From the NCBI GenBank assembly GCA_002724395.1, contig PBOR01000040.1:1-64000 (forward strand): a stretch of 64,000 bases of DNA, read 5' to 3'. Each line of letters starts with the position of its first letter. The first letter of the stretch is position 1. This document shows positions 9,227 to 19,568 of this stretch, in pieces. A model generated the notes under the pieces. That model was not told the DNA's origin and searched no databases. It saw only the letters and a program-made list of their open reading frames with translations. Origin of the DNA: Rhodospirillaceae bacterium. Lineage in GTDB: Bacteria > Pseudomonadota > Alphaproteobacteria > UBA8366. The translations under genes were made by a program, and so were the position numbers.

Positions 9227-11297
9227 GTTATTATTCGAAATTTTAAGTCAGGAAATACCGGCCCGCATGCAGCGCCGTGCGTCGGACGATCTCCGAATTT
9301 TGGTGGCGGAAGGGCTGAAAAAGGCTGGTCTTGCATTTGATAAGGCGCATGCATTCTCCACACCGCGGCGGCTGGCGTTGGTTGTTGATGGTTTGGCAAA
9401 GAAGCAACCGGACGTGTGTGAGGAGCGCCGCGGCCCTCGCGCGGATGCACCTGATAAAGCAATTAAAGGATTTCTTAGCAGTGTTGGCTTGAATTCTATC
9501 GACGAATGTGAACAGCGCGAAACCGATAAGGGTACTTTCCTGTTTGTTGTGGTTGAAAAAAAAGGCGTCCCAACGATTGATGTGTTGCCGTCGATACTGA
9601 TCGATGCGGTAGAGAAGATGTCATGGCCGAAATCCATGCGGTGGGGCCACAATGGATTTCGTTGGGTGCGACCTATTCATTCAATTTTGGCGATCTTTAA
9701 TGGTGACGTGCTAAAGGGTGCACTTAATATTAAGGGAGAACAAATCCCATTTGGGCGCACGACAGTTGGTCACAGGTTCCTTGCGCCTGAGACTTTTTCC
9801 GTTGCCAGCTTCTCGGATTATCAAAATCAACTCCGAAGGGCATCGGTAATCCTAGACCCTGATGAACGTCAGGCGTTGATAGAGAAGGATCTTTCTGCTC
9901 TAGCAACAAAAGAAGATTTATCTATAAAGGATGACCCGCTTCTTGTTGCGGAAGTCGCAGGGTTAGTCGAATGGCCGGAAATACTGTTGGGTGAAATTGA
10001 TGAAGCTTTCATGGATGTACCCGCGGAAGTCTTGATTACGTCGATCCGGACTCATCTAAAGTATTTTGTGCTGGAGGACCACAGTGGCAAGTTAGTGCCG
10101 CGTTTTGCGGTGGTATCTAATATGGCTACTGAAGATAATGGTAAGGCTATTGTTATCGGTAACGAACGCGTCCTACGAGCTCGTTTGGCGGATGCTAAAT
10201 TTTTCTGGGATCAAGACCGTAAGAATCCTTTGTCGAGCTGGACGCCGATGCTAGCGGATATCACGTTTCATGAAAAACTTGGAACTCTTGATGCAAAAAT
10301 TGATCGAATGCAGGCGTTAGCGACTGAACTTTGTATCGTTCTCGAAGGTGTGTGTCGGGATCGCGTCCTGTCTGCTGTTCGTTTGTGTAAAGCTGATTTG
10401 GTATCGGGTATGGTTGCGGAATTGCCTGAGTTACAAGGAATAATGGGGCGTTACTATGCACTTCATGATGGTGAGCATCCGGATGTCGCAGATGCGATTG
10501 CTGACCACTATAGCCCTCAAGGTCCCAAGGATAGATGTCCGTCAGCACTGGTCTCCGTTGTCGTGGCGCTAGCCGATAAAATCGATACTTTGGCTGGCTT
10601 CTGGGCTATTGGTGAAAAACCGACCGGATCAAAAGACCCTTATGCCCTACGCCGCGCTGCACTGGGTGTCATTCGCTTGATTGTGGAGAATGATTTGCGG
10701 ATCCCTTTAGGGCCAATATTTAAGTTTGCTCTAGATGCACAGCCGGCAAAAAACGATTCTGGGCAAGCTACTGAGAGCTTACTTGGCTTTTTTTCTGATA
10801 GGCTCAAGGTTCATTTGCGTGAGAGGGGTGTTCGCCATGATCTGATTTCTGCTGTTTTCGCATTAGGTGGCGAAGATGATCTTGTGCGTCTGTTGATGCG
10901 TGTAGATGCTCTGTCGGCCTTTCTTGACAGCGAAGATGGTGCAAATTTGTTGACCGCTTATAGTCGGGCAGCAAACATATTGCGCATAGAAGAGGACAAG
11001 GATGATACTCGGTTCAATGGTGAGCCGGACCAGTCTCAGTTGGAGCAACCGGAAGAAAGCGAATTGGCATCGGCACTGAAGCAGGCAGCGGTCAACGCTA
11101 AGAGCGCTCTTGAAAAAGAGGACTATAAAAGCGCTATGCAGACTATGGCCGCATTGCGGGGACCAGTTGACGGGTTTTTTGAGAAGGTAACCGTCAATGC
11201 TGAAGAACCAGCTCTGCGGGTTAACCGCTTAAAATTGTTGTCGGGTATTCGGGAAACGATGCGAACGGTTGCAGATTTCAACCAAATTGAGGGTTAG
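9219..11297 (+). CDS. glyS: Glycyl-tRNA synthetase beta subunit
   Basis: [18 protein letters not shown].., overlaps glyQ by 8 nt; [14 protein letters not shown] motif; 692 aa. Confidence 0.97.
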   Translation: MAELLFEILSQEIPARMQRRASDDLRILVAEGLKKAGLAFDKAHAFSTPRRLALVVDGLAKKQPDVCEERRGPRADAPDKAIKGFLSSVGLNSIDECEQRETDKGTFLFVVVEKKGVPTIDVLPSILIDAVEKMSWPKSMRWGHNGFRWVRPIHSILAIFNGDVLKGALNIKGEQIPFGRTTVGHRFLAPETFSVASFSDYQNQLRRASVILDPDERQALIEKDLSALATKEDLSIKDDPLLVAEVAGLVEWPEILLGEIDEAFMDVPAEVLITSIRTHLKYFVLEDHSGKLVPRFAVVSNMATEDNGKAIVIGNERVLRARLADAKFFWDQDRKNPLSSWTPMLADITFHEKLGTLDAKIDRMQALATELCIVLEGVCRDRVLSAVRLCKADLVSGMVAELPELQGIMGRYYALHDGEHPDVADAIADHYSPQGPKDRCPSALVSVVVALADKIDTLAGFWAIGEKPTGSKDPYALRRAALGVIRLIVENDLRIPLGPIFKFALDAQPAKNDSGQATESLLGFFSDRLKVHLRERGVRHDLISAVFALGGEDDLVRLLMRVDALSAFLDSEDGANLLTAYSRAANILRIEEDKDDTRFNGEPDQSQLEQPEESELASALKQAAVNAKSALEKEDYKSAMQTMAALRGPVDGFFEKVTVNAEEPALRVNRLKLLSGIRETMRTVADFNQIEG

Positions 11298-11303
11298 GAT
11301 TAT

Positions 11304-11474
11304 ATGCATAAATGGGTCTATGCATTCGGCGATGGTAAATCCGACGGGGGTGCCACGATGCAAAATCTGCTGGGCTGCAAGACCAAGCCGGATTTAAAGC
11401 TTGGTATTTGCGGGGAGCATGGCGGTGATCAAGCATCGATAGGATTTTGCTCAACCCGTTTCCTGGCGAACTAA
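11304..11474 (+). pseudogene. ppdK: Internally deleted pyruvate phosphate dikinase remnant (N-terminus joined in frame to C-terminal segment)
   Basis: ATG at 11304: [56 protein letters not shown]. First about 25 aa match PPDK N-terminus (..KWVY.FGDG......NLLG.K), next part matches PPDK C-terminal [17 protein letters not shown]; 56 aa so absent from the ORF track. Confidence 0.85.
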
Positions 11475-11665
11475 TCTTTGTTTTTAGTCCGAATAAAACT
11501 CCAACTAATATACCTTTTGAAATTAATTAAACGTAAACTTCTTTTACTGCGAGTTTTGGTAGGTGCAGACGGAACTGCTTTGTAAATATTAGCAAATAAT
11601 TACATGTACTTTCTTGATGTTAATTTTGCATTTGATTTGAGTGTTATTTGGGTTTATTTATTTAT

Positions 11666-11683
11666 CGAAATATCGATATTTCG
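11666..11683. promoter_or_regulatory. Perfect 18-bp palindrome CGAAATATCGATATTTCG upstream of receiver-domain gene
   Basis: Exact self-complementarity read from sequence; ends 10 nt before ATG 11694. Confidence 0.6.
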
Positions 11684-11693
11684 GCATTGATAA

Positions 11694-12653
11694 ATGAAAA
11701 ATGATAATCGTGATCGCGTATTAATTTTTTTCGGCGACCCTGATGCGCCTATTCGCCAAGTTATTCGGACTACGATGGCTAGCGAGAATTATCGTAATAT
11801 TGAGGTTTTTAATAAACTTCAGACGTTACGCGATAGTATCCGCAATCTAGACCCTCATCTCATTATTATAGATTCGGGGTTACCAGAAGGAGATGCGATT
11901 AAGCTTATTTCTGATGTGCGATTGGGGAAGGTCGGGCGTAATCCATTTGTTCCTATTATTACAACAACCTGGGATCCTGATCGAAATACGGTTCGTAAAA
12001 TCGTTGATAGTGGTACCGATGACCTTTTAGTGAAACCGTTATCACCGGCGCAATTGATGACGCGGATTAGTGTCCTTGCGGATAACAGAAAGCCGTTCGT
12101 GGTTACCAGTGACTATATTGGGCCTGATCGCCGTGATGATAGCGCCCGAAAGCCAGATATGCCCTGTTTTGATGTGCCGAATACTTTAGAGATGGCGCTG
12201 AGCGGCGAGGATATTGATCAGACCAAATTGGATGGCTTGATTAAGGAAGCGATGGCTGAAGTAAATGAACAACGGTTAAAGCGACATTCCTATCAGATTG
12301 AATTTTTAGTGCGGCTCATTATTCCGGCTGTTAAGGAAGGAAAAATCACCGTTGATACGACCGCGCAAATTGAGAAACTATGTGAAATTAGTGAAGATAT
12401 GGAACGTAGGGTAGATGATCCTCAATTCGAGAATGTGGTGGAGCTTAGTGAGTCCTTTACCGAAATTGCAAGCTCCGTCCGAAAGAAATTGCCTGAGCCC
12501 GACCCAATGGACGTCCAAGTGCTTGCGGAGGTTTCCCAGGCAATATTGTTGGCACTTAATCCGGATCTGACACAAGACAGTGCAGTAACTGAGATCACCG
12601 ACATGGTGCGTCAGTTTTCCGATCGTGCAACGGCAGCGGAACTGCGAAGGTAG
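11694..12653 (+). CDS. Response regulator receiver-domain protein without recognisable output domain
   Basis: LIIIDSGLPEGDAI (Asp) and DDLLVKPLSPAQL (Lys) in a REC-like N-terminus; helical C-terminus, no HTH recognised. Confidence 0.75.
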   Translation: MKNDNRDRVLIFFGDPDAPIRQVIRTTMASENYRNIEVFNKLQTLRDSIRNLDPHLIIIDSGLPEGDAIKLISDVRLGKVGRNPFVPIITTTWDPDRNTVRKIVDSGTDDLLVKPLSPAQLMTRISVLADNRKPFVVTSDYIGPDRRDDSARKPDMPCFDVPNTLEMALSGEDIDQTKLDGLIKEAMAEVNEQRLKRHSYQIEFLVRLIIPAVKEGKITVDTTAQIEKLCEISEDMERRVDDPQFENVVELSESFTEIASSVRKKLPEPDPMDVQVLAEVSQAILLALNPDLTQDSAVTEITDMVRQFSDRATAAELRR

Positions 12654-12715
12654 GTTTTTAATTGGGCGTTAGTTGTCAGCCAGACTGTTTTAATCTGTAA
12701 ATCAGATAGTAGGCA

Positions 12716-14479
12716 TTAGTGCCTCGTTGAAAGTACGTCGAATACGTCACCATCTGCTATAATTCCTTCCATATGGCGCCGATGCCAAAGGGCAAAAAAC
12801 AGTAGTGTCCAGGCAGCAAATCCCGCTCTTTTGTCATTCGACTTAAAAATGCGTTCTACAGAATCAGGCTGACAGATGCGAGATATTGCAGGAAGGGCAG
12901 AAACCATTGGCCCAAGTTGGTTTCCTCGTTCGCTAATCCATTGGCCCACCGGAACGGTAAAGCCGCGTTTGCGAGAAAAAGGTTTAGCTTGCGGTATTGC
13001 TTTGTTTAACCATTGGCGAAGGATCCACTTTCCCTGACCCTCATTAATTTTTAGGTCATCGGGCAACAAAAAGACTTTAGCGGCCACATCACGGTCTAGA
13101 AATGGAGTTCTGCCTTCGAGACCGTGTGCCATGAGGCATCGATCAAGTTTCATTAACAAATCGTTGGGAAGCCAGTCTCGACAATCAGTTGTTTGAGCGA
13201 TTTGGAGCTTGGTACGCGCGCCCCAGCCACCGCTTGCCTCTAAGGACGCAATAGAATCGCGCCATGCATGGGGAAGTTTGCGCAAAACTTTGAGTTGATC
13301 GAAGGTGCCTCGCGATCGAATGGTACGCCCACCACGCCACCAAGGCCGCAAAAGGCGTCGATATCTGCCGTAACCGGCAAACAACTCGTCGCCGCCTTCA
13401 CCAGACAGGATAACTTTAACACTTTTTGCTGCTTCGCGTGCTAGTTTCCAAGTAGGCAAAATTGCATAGTCCGCCGCCGGGTCATCCATCGCTGCGGCAA
13501 TTTTTGGCAGGGTGGACCAGAAATCACTTTCGCCAAATTCCACCTCCACATGTTCGGCACCGACCGATGCCGCGAGGTCACGCGCATGAGCGCGTTCGTC
13601 TGATACGCCTTGATGAGTGAAGCCAATGGTGAAAGCCTGGACTGGTTTTTCATTAAGGCGCGCCATGACCGAGAGTATTGCCGATGAGTCAATTCCACCA
13701 GAGAGGAATAAGCCATATGGTACGTCCGACCGTTGATGGATCGCAACACTATCGAGTAGTGTTTTATCTAACATTTTGATCGCATCATCAGCTGAAAGTT
13801 CTTCGCCTGCAGCATTCGGCAGGGCTGGTAAGCGCGTGCGTTCAATTATCCTTCCTTGACGAATTAAAAGCGTCTCGCCCGGTTTAACGCGCTCTATACC
13901 TTTGAAAATGGTGGTGTCGCCACAGGTGAACTGCATTTGCAATAATTCATCAAGCCGGTCATCGTCCAGGGTTGGTTCTAGCAGACCAGCAGCAAATATT
14001 GCTTGCGGTTCAGAGGCGAATGCAAAGCCATATGTTGTTTCAGCAAAATAAAGCGGCTTAATGCCGAACGGATCACGAGCTAAAATTAGCTGCTCTTGCA
14101 CAGGGTCATGGATTGCGATGGAGTACATGCCACGGAGCGATGCGGCAAAGTCCATTCCGTCTCGTCGGTAAAGTGCAAGAGGGGGCTCGCAATCCGATTG
14201 AGTGGAAAAAGAATGCTCAGTCATGGTGGATCGGAGTTCGAGATAATTATAGATTTCCCCATTGGCAATCAAGGCATTGCCGGTTGAATCGTAAAGGGGC
14301 TGGTCACCAGTTTCTAGGTCAATGATCGCAAGGCGTCTCTGTACCATGCCAACATTGCCCGATATATGGCGTCCTTCACCATCGGGACCTCTATGGACAA
14401 GGGAATCAGCGAAAGCATCTAGCACTTTTTGCGAGGGTGCTTTCCCATCAAATGTCATCAAACCGGCAATGCCACACAT
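12716..14479 (-). CDS. asnB: Asparagine synthase (glutamine-hydrolysing) family
   Basis: MCGIAGLMTFDG N-terminal nucleophile Cys2, LIANGEIYNY, FLSGGIDSSAI, LSGEGGDELFAGYGRY. Confidence 0.92.
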   Translation of the reverse strand: MCGIAGLMTFDGKAPSQKVLDAFADSLVHRGPDGEGRHISGNVGMVQRRLAIIDLETGDQPLYDSTGNALIANGEIYNYLELRSTMTEHSFSTQSDCEPPLALYRRDGMDFAASLRGMYSIAIHDPVQEQLILARDPFGIKPLYFAETTYGFAFASEPQAIFAAGLLEPTLDDDRLDELLQMQFTCGDTTIFKGIERVKPGETLLIRQGRIIERTRLPALPNAAGEELSADDAIKMLDKTLLDSVAIHQRSDVPYGLFLSGGIDSSAILSVMARLNEKPVQAFTIGFTHQGVSDERAHARDLAASVGAEHVEVEFGESDFWSTLPKIAAAMDDPAADYAILPTWKLAREAAKSVKVILSGEGGDELFAGYGRYRRLLRPWWRGGRTIRSRGTFDQLKVLRKLPHAWRDSIASLEASGGWGARTKLQIAQTTDCRDWLPNDLLMKLDRCLMAHGLEGRTPFLDRDVAAKVFLLPDDLKINEGQGKWILRQWLNKAIPQAKPFSRKRGFTVPVGQWISERGNQLGPMVSALPAISRICQPDSVERIFKSNDKRAGFAAWTLLFFALWHRRHMEGIIADGDVFDVLSTRH

Positions 14480-15504
14480 TAACTTCTGACCGTTTCGAAA
14501 AATTCGTGATAGAGGGCAACAACCCGTGCCTTGGTGAAGTGTTTCTGATAAGCGTTGAAGCCATTATAGGCAAGGGTCGTTCTCAAATCTTCAGATGCTA
14601 TCACTTGAAGAATGGCATCACTGGCAGCTTTCGCGTTATCAATGGGGAATAGCAACCCATTAAGATAAGGGGTGATCAATGATGTGGGTCCCTGGGCAGC
14701 AGCGGCAATGACAGGTTTGCGTTGTGCCCACGCTTCAATCACCACATTGCCAAGGGGTTCATGACGAGATGGACACAAGAATATATCGCAGGTGGCTAAT
14801 AGGTTTGCCGTATCTTGTCGCCAGCCGAGGAATCTAACACGTTCTTCAATGCCAAGCTGTTTGCTTTGTTTGGAAAGTGATTGTCGCAAAGCTCCGTCAC
14901 CAGCGATCCAAAGGTGGCAACCAGGCGCTAATGCAACTGCATTCAACAATAAGTCGAACGCTTTGTTTTCATGTAACCGGCCCATTGCGAGGAGCAATGG
15001 GGTGTCATTGGGTGTGTTGAAAATTGATCGATCAATTGGTATGCCAGGAGTCCCATCTACAAAGTTTGGCAGGTAATGGCAATTCTCCATCGGCCAACCC
15101 GCACCAATAATATAATCGCAAATATTCTGTGTATTACCGATTAGGTGATTGCAGGTGCTATAATATTTTAGATCATAATAACCACCAAGACGTCCAACGA
15201 TTGTATGGTTTCCGGTTGGACAAAAACGCGCGGCGCGGTTCATCCAGGCCACTAGGATATTTGGGGCAAACGTTTCAATGCAACTTTTCAATCGCCCACG
15301 AGTGCGAAAATCAAATCTTCCGCCAAAGGTTAGTTTATGGGTCGGAATATTCGCGTGTTCTAATATTTTAAGGCGTCTTTCATAAGGTCTAATAGCGGTT
15401 TCCTGTTTCAATCCGGCATCCGCAAGCGCAGGGACAAGGCGACAAAAAAATGCCTCTGCACCTCCGTGTTCAGCACCCGCCATAGCATGGAACACACGGA
15501 TCAA
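14479..15504 (-). CDS. Glycosyltransferase family 4
   Basis: GT-B fold; LLAMGRLHENKAFDLLLNA, FLCPSRHEPLGNVVIEAWA. Confidence 0.88.
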   Translation of the reverse strand: MIRVFHAMAGAEHGGAEAFFCRLVPALADAGLKQETAIRPYERRLKILEHANIPTHKLTFGGRFDFRTRGRLKSCIETFAPNILVAWMNRAARFCPTGNHTIVGRLGGYYDLKYYSTCNHLIGNTQNICDYIIGAGWPMENCHYLPNFVDGTPGIPIDRSIFNTPNDTPLLLAMGRLHENKAFDLLLNAVALAPGCHLWIAGDGALRQSLSKQSKQLGIEERVRFLGWRQDTANLLATCDIFLCPSRHEPLGNVVIEAWAQRKPVIAAAAQGPTSLITPYLNGLLFPIDNAKAASDAILQVIASEDLRTTLAYNGFNAYQKHFTKARVVALYHEFFETVRS

Positions 15505-16265
15505 TCTTTTTCCAATCTAGCTTTTAAATATGAGAGTACGGGATAAAGTGAGGCAAAAAGGGCAATTAGAAACCCATAGACCCCCTCCCGGTATCCGCTC
15601 CGCGCTACGTAGCATTTCCAGAATCGGGAGAAAATTCTGCGCACGTTATGGCCGAAACTTCCTATATCACCAGAAGCACGAAGGTCTGCGGCCTTGGCTG
15701 TTGTATAGCGGTCGAGTCTGGTTATCATGTCAGAAATATCACGATCTACGTAATGGACCATACGATTTTTCAATTCGCCTTTTGGTCCTTTGAGTTCTAA
15801 TGCGGGATGAATACGCTGGTCGCCCCACCGTTTGTGACCTTTATAAAATAATCGGGGGGCCGCACTGACACCCCACGACGCACCCCATCCGTAGCGAACT
15901 CGTTTGTCGCCGATATAATTATCAAAGGGAATTAAAAAATATCCAGATTTTGATTTCTCTATGGTTTGCCTAATTTCGTCGCCTAGCGCCGAGGATACAC
16001 GTTCGTCACTATCTACTTCGACAATCCACTCTCCACTGCAAGCTTCTATGCCGGTATTGCGGCGCTCTCCTTCGATTTCCCAACTTCCCTCTATGAGGTG
16101 GTCGGTGTAATTCGCGGCGACGGCCTTGGAGCCATCTGTACATTTGTCCAGCACTACAACGATTTCATCAGCGAATTTCAAGCATTCGAGGCAATCACAA
16201 AGTTGCTTCTCTTCATTATGAGTGACGACGAGTGCGGATAATTTCTTGAGTGCACCTTCGTTCAT
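15501..16265 (-). CDS. Glycosyltransferase family 2 (WaaE/LPS core-like)
   Basis: LSALVVTHNEEKQLCDCLECLKFADEIVVVLDKCTDGS, WIVEVDSDERV; start at ATG 16265 gives an ATGA overlap with the upstream gene. Confidence 0.85.
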   Translation of the reverse strand: MNEGALKKLSALVVTHNEEKQLCDCLECLKFADEIVVVLDKCTDGSKAVAANYTDHLIEGSWEIEGERRNTGIEACSGEWIVEVDSDERVSSALGDEIRQTIEKSKSGYFLIPFDNYIGDKRVRYGWGASWGVSAAPRLFYKGHKRWGDQRIHPALELKGPKGELKNRMVHYVDRDISDMITRLDRYTTAKAADLRASGDIGSFGHNVRRIFSRFWKCYVARSGYREGVYGFLIALFASLYPVLSYLKARLEKD

Positions 16266-17227
16266 GCCGTGCCTTTCTTTATCCCCTGCCAAAATTGGCG
16301 TGTCGCATCTTCAACCATATCTACCGTAAGTCCGTCCATCAAAGTGCCCGTGGTGCGATGATCGTAATCCAGCGCGCCGGTTAATGTCTCGAAAGATTCT
16401 GGTGTGCGCACCCAATGCGTGCGTCTACCCCATGGCGCATAAAGTGTTTCCTTGCTTGGGCCGAAGAGGCCTAATGTGGGTATACCGGTTGCCGCTGCCA
16501 TATGCATAAGTCCTGAGTCGTTGCCTACGAAAAAACTGCATCGGCTGAGACAGGCACCAAGGGTTCCCAAGTCAACGGTGCCCACGAGGTCTATCCGCCT
16601 TCCAGGAGGAATAGCGTCCAAAAGCGGAACGGCTTGATTGCGTTCGCTTTTTGCCGCAATCACCGCGACTAAGGCATCTGGGAAAAGGCCACCTGTAACG
16701 GTTAGGTTCTTCATCAAGTCTGCAAAATTTGCAGCGCGCCATTGTTTCCCAAGCCAATTTGCCGCGGGCGCGATGGCGATTACTCGTTGGTCTTCGGGAA
16801 TAATATTCTGAGCATGTTTTATTTGGTTGTCAGTATGCCAGAGCCTTGGTGCGGGAGGGCAATCTTCAAGTCCTACGATACGACTGATCAAGCGTACTCG
16901 ATGGCAGCTAGGATCTGGTGCTGGCATAGTTCGGCGTTCTTTTGCCGACAATAGCCAGCCGATTATGGATCGACGGAGGTCAATAACTAAATCCCAACGA
17001 ACGAAAATGGTTTGTTGCCAGAGCGATAGCCAGTGTTTTGCGTAAGGTTTCTTTTCCATTCTTATAATATGCTCTAAACCCGGAGCAGCCTCAAAGATTG
17101 GAGATGATAAAGGGCCAGCTACTACAGTGAACTTAGCAGACGGGTATTGCTCGGCCAAATGGCCTAATAGGCCGGTCGATAAGACGGCGTCGCCTAGGCG
17201 ATTAGCGGTTATGAACAAAATGCGCAT
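16262..17227 (-). CDS. Glycosyltransferase family 9 (heptosyltransferase-like)
   Basis: NRLGDAVLSTGLLGHL, FFVGNDSGLMHMAAATGIPTLGLFGPS. Confidence 0.88.
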   Translation of the reverse strand: MRILFITANRLGDAVLSTGLLGHLAEQYPSAKFTVVAGPLSSPIFEAAPGLEHIIRMEKKPYAKHWLSLWQQTIFVRWDLVIDLRRSIIGWLLSAKERRTMPAPDPSCHRVRLISRIVGLEDCPPAPRLWHTDNQIKHAQNIIPEDQRVIAIAPAANWLGKQWRAANFADLMKNLTVTGGLFPDALVAVIAAKSERNQAVPLLDAIPPGRRIDLVGTVDLGTLGACLSRCSFFVGNDSGLMHMAAATGIPTLGLFGPSKETLYAPWGRRTHWVRTPESFETLTGALDYDHRTTGTLMDGLTVDMVEDATRQFWQGIKKGTA

Positions 17228-17322
17228 TGCGTATGATTATAGTAATGCTAAGAGACGGGACATAGCTTGCCTTTTAAAGTATTGCTACCAATTGAATGCG
17301 TGTTTTTAGCAAGGAAATGGAC

Positions 17323-18225
17323 ATGGTTGGTGATAAAGCCTTGTTTGTGATTTTGAAGTCTAGAGGATTACTCACAGTTGGTGGGAAAGATCGAGTAGAA
17401 TTTCTGCAAGGATTGGTCTCGAACGATGTCCGACATGTTTCGGACGCGCGGTGTATCTGGGCGGCCTTATTGACACCACAGGGAAAATATTTGCACGATT
17501 TTTTTATAAGTGAAAATGATGATAAATTCTTCTTGGATTGCGAAGCTGACCGCTTGGTGGATTTGGGGCAAAGGTTGAGCCGCTACAAACTCCGGGCCAA
17601 TGTGGATTTAGGCATGTCTGAAAAGCAATCTGTAGCAGTAGTTTTCGGAAATGACGTCGCCGACGGCCTTGGCTTGGGCGATGAAGTAGGCGCTACAAAA
17701 ACCATTGATGGCGCCATTTTTTATAAGGATCCAAGGCTTTCCGCACTTGGTTTACGCGCGATTTTAGATGACACGAAAGCGGGTGAGATTTTGACGAACC
17801 GCGGTTTCAAAGAGGGAACACTTGATGACTATGAACGATGGCGGCTTGAGGCAGGGGTCCCCGACGGTAGCCGAGACATGATAGTCGAGAAATCCATCCT
17901 TCTTGAAAGTAATTTTGACGAATTGAATGGTATCGACTGGGATAAGGGCTGTTTTATGGGCCAAGAATTGACCGCACGAACCAAATACCGGGGACTGATC
18001 AAGAAACGTTTAGTGCCAGTCCGAATCGAAGGGGAACCTCCTGTACCGGGTGCCGATATTTTATTCGACGGAAAGAATGCTGGCGAAATGCGGACCTCTT
18101 GTGGAAGAGCTGGTATCGCTCTTTTGCGACTGGAGCATTTGGAGCGCGCTTTGGCGGGCGAGGGTTCTTTGTCGGTAGAGGGTAGGATAATCCTTCCACG
18201 AAAACCGGATTGGGCGGATTTTTAA
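17323..18225 (+). CDS. ygfZ: YgfZ/GcvT-like folate-binding protein
   Basis: KGCFMGQELTARTKYRG signature; start ATG 17323 favoured by AAGGA spacing. Confidence 0.88.
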   Translation: MVGDKALFVILKSRGLLTVGGKDRVEFLQGLVSNDVRHVSDARCIWAALLTPQGKYLHDFFISENDDKFFLDCEADRLVDLGQRLSRYKLRANVDLGMSEKQSVAVVFGNDVADGLGLGDEVGATKTIDGAIFYKDPRLSALGLRAILDDTKAGEILTNRGFKEGTLDDYERWRLEAGVPDGSRDMIVEKSILLESNFDELNGIDWDKGCFMGQELTARTKYRGLIKKRLVPVRIEGEPPVPGADILFDGKNAGEMRTSCGRAGIALLRLEHLERALAGEGSLSVEGRIILPRKPDWADF

Positions 18226-18421
18226 CCAGTGGTTGCAATAGCTGAGCATCAGAACTGTTAAAGCTCTTGTACCTAAATACTAGTGATAATAAGTGCTCCG
18301 AAGAACGTATAGCTTGGTGTTCTACTTGATGCAGGTCAAAGGACTTACGTTGGTTGAAATACACGATTTTGGATTTAAGGGATCTAAGGAACTAGTGCTA
18401 GTTTATAAATTGATTGAAGCT

Positions 18422-19537
18422 TTAGTCACAGATATTCTGAATCGCTTGCCAGTCGTCTTCACTGATAGGCGTTCCCCTCGGCGGCTTTGGTTTAGCTTGA
18501 ATGGCATCGATACGTTCTCGAAGCGTTGGATGGGAAGCGAGATACTTAAGAACTAAATCATCGTCATTGCGCGTTCCTTCGGCTTTGCCTTCATTCAATA
18601 ACTTTTTAAAGAAGTTCACTAGCCCTGTATTATTAATTTTGGCGAGGGTAAGTATTTCAATAGCGGTCTCATCGGCTTCTGCTTCGTTGCTGCGGGAATA
18701 GGAGGCATTAGCTAAATGTAAGGCGAAGCCAGAAGCTAAATCACCGGATGAGCCGGATACGCCTGTTAGAGCCGTAATAAGCATCGACCAGCCATAGGCG
18801 TGGATCAGCGCTTTAGCGGGATGACGTTTGATGACATGGCCCATCTCATGGGCGAGGACGCCGGCTACTTCTTCCAGTGTGTCCGCTTTTTCAATCAATC
18901 CACTTAGTATAACGATATGGCCACCGGGGGCTGCAAAAGCGTTTACCACCTTGCTTTTGGCGACCCGTACTTTGAACCGGTAGGGCGTATCGACGGTTGC
19001 TGCTAGCCGATCCGTTAGATGCTGCAAAGCAAGTAAACCTTTAGGGTTTTCACACTTACTCTCATTAGCACTAAAGATTTTGGTGACAGTCTTAACGACT
19101 CCTGCGCCGATCTCTTCTTCCCATTCCATGGGGATGCTTTCGGCGAGCGGGCCGGCAATACGCGGTAGCCCGTATATTACAAATAGGGCAAAACACAAAA
19201 ATAGAGCGCCGATAATGGTGAATTTTTGGACACCGGCCCGGCTCACTGGGTCTCGCTTTAGATAGGGTGCTAATTGCTCTAATTGGCTCAAAATCGATTG
19301 GTCTGGAATGGCCAGACGCTCGCCTTCCAAAGAACGGTTTTGCAGACGGATAGGTCGATCTGCGGTGAGAGCTTCCGCAAGTTTCACATCTTTCCAGTCC
19401 CATTCGGCGATGGGTTGGCTTTTCGTGTTCTCGATAATGAGACCCTGTATGGCACAGAGCACCGCAACGTCGTGTTGCTCGGCGGATTGGCCATTGCTGT
19501 AGCGCGCTTCAAACCGTACTGATATGTCACTTGTCAT
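18422..19537 (-). CDS. M48 family metallopeptidase (membrane-anchored)
   Basis: GVLAHEMGHVIKRHPAKAL, NEAEADETAIEILT; one TM after a soluble N-terminus. Confidence 0.88.
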   Translation of the reverse strand: MTSDISVRFEARYSNGQSAEQHDVAVLCAIQGLIIENTKSQPIAEWDWKDVKLAEALTADRPIRLQNRSLEGERLAIPDQSILSQLEQLAPYLKRDPVSRAGVQKFTIIGALFLCFALFVIYGLPRIAGPLAESIPMEWEEEIGAGVVKTVTKIFSANESKCENPKGLLALQHLTDRLAATVDTPYRFKVRVAKSKVVNAFAAPGGHIVILSGLIEKADTLEEVAGVLAHEMGHVIKRHPAKALIHAYGWSMLITALTGVSGSSGDLASGFALHLANASYSRSNEAEADETAIEILTLAKINNTGLVNFFKKLLNEGKAEGTRNDDDLVLKYLASHPTLRERIDAIQAKPKPPRGTPISEDDWQAIQNICD

Positions 19538-19568
19538 TTAGTTTCGGATTCCGCATTGCAGATTTGCA

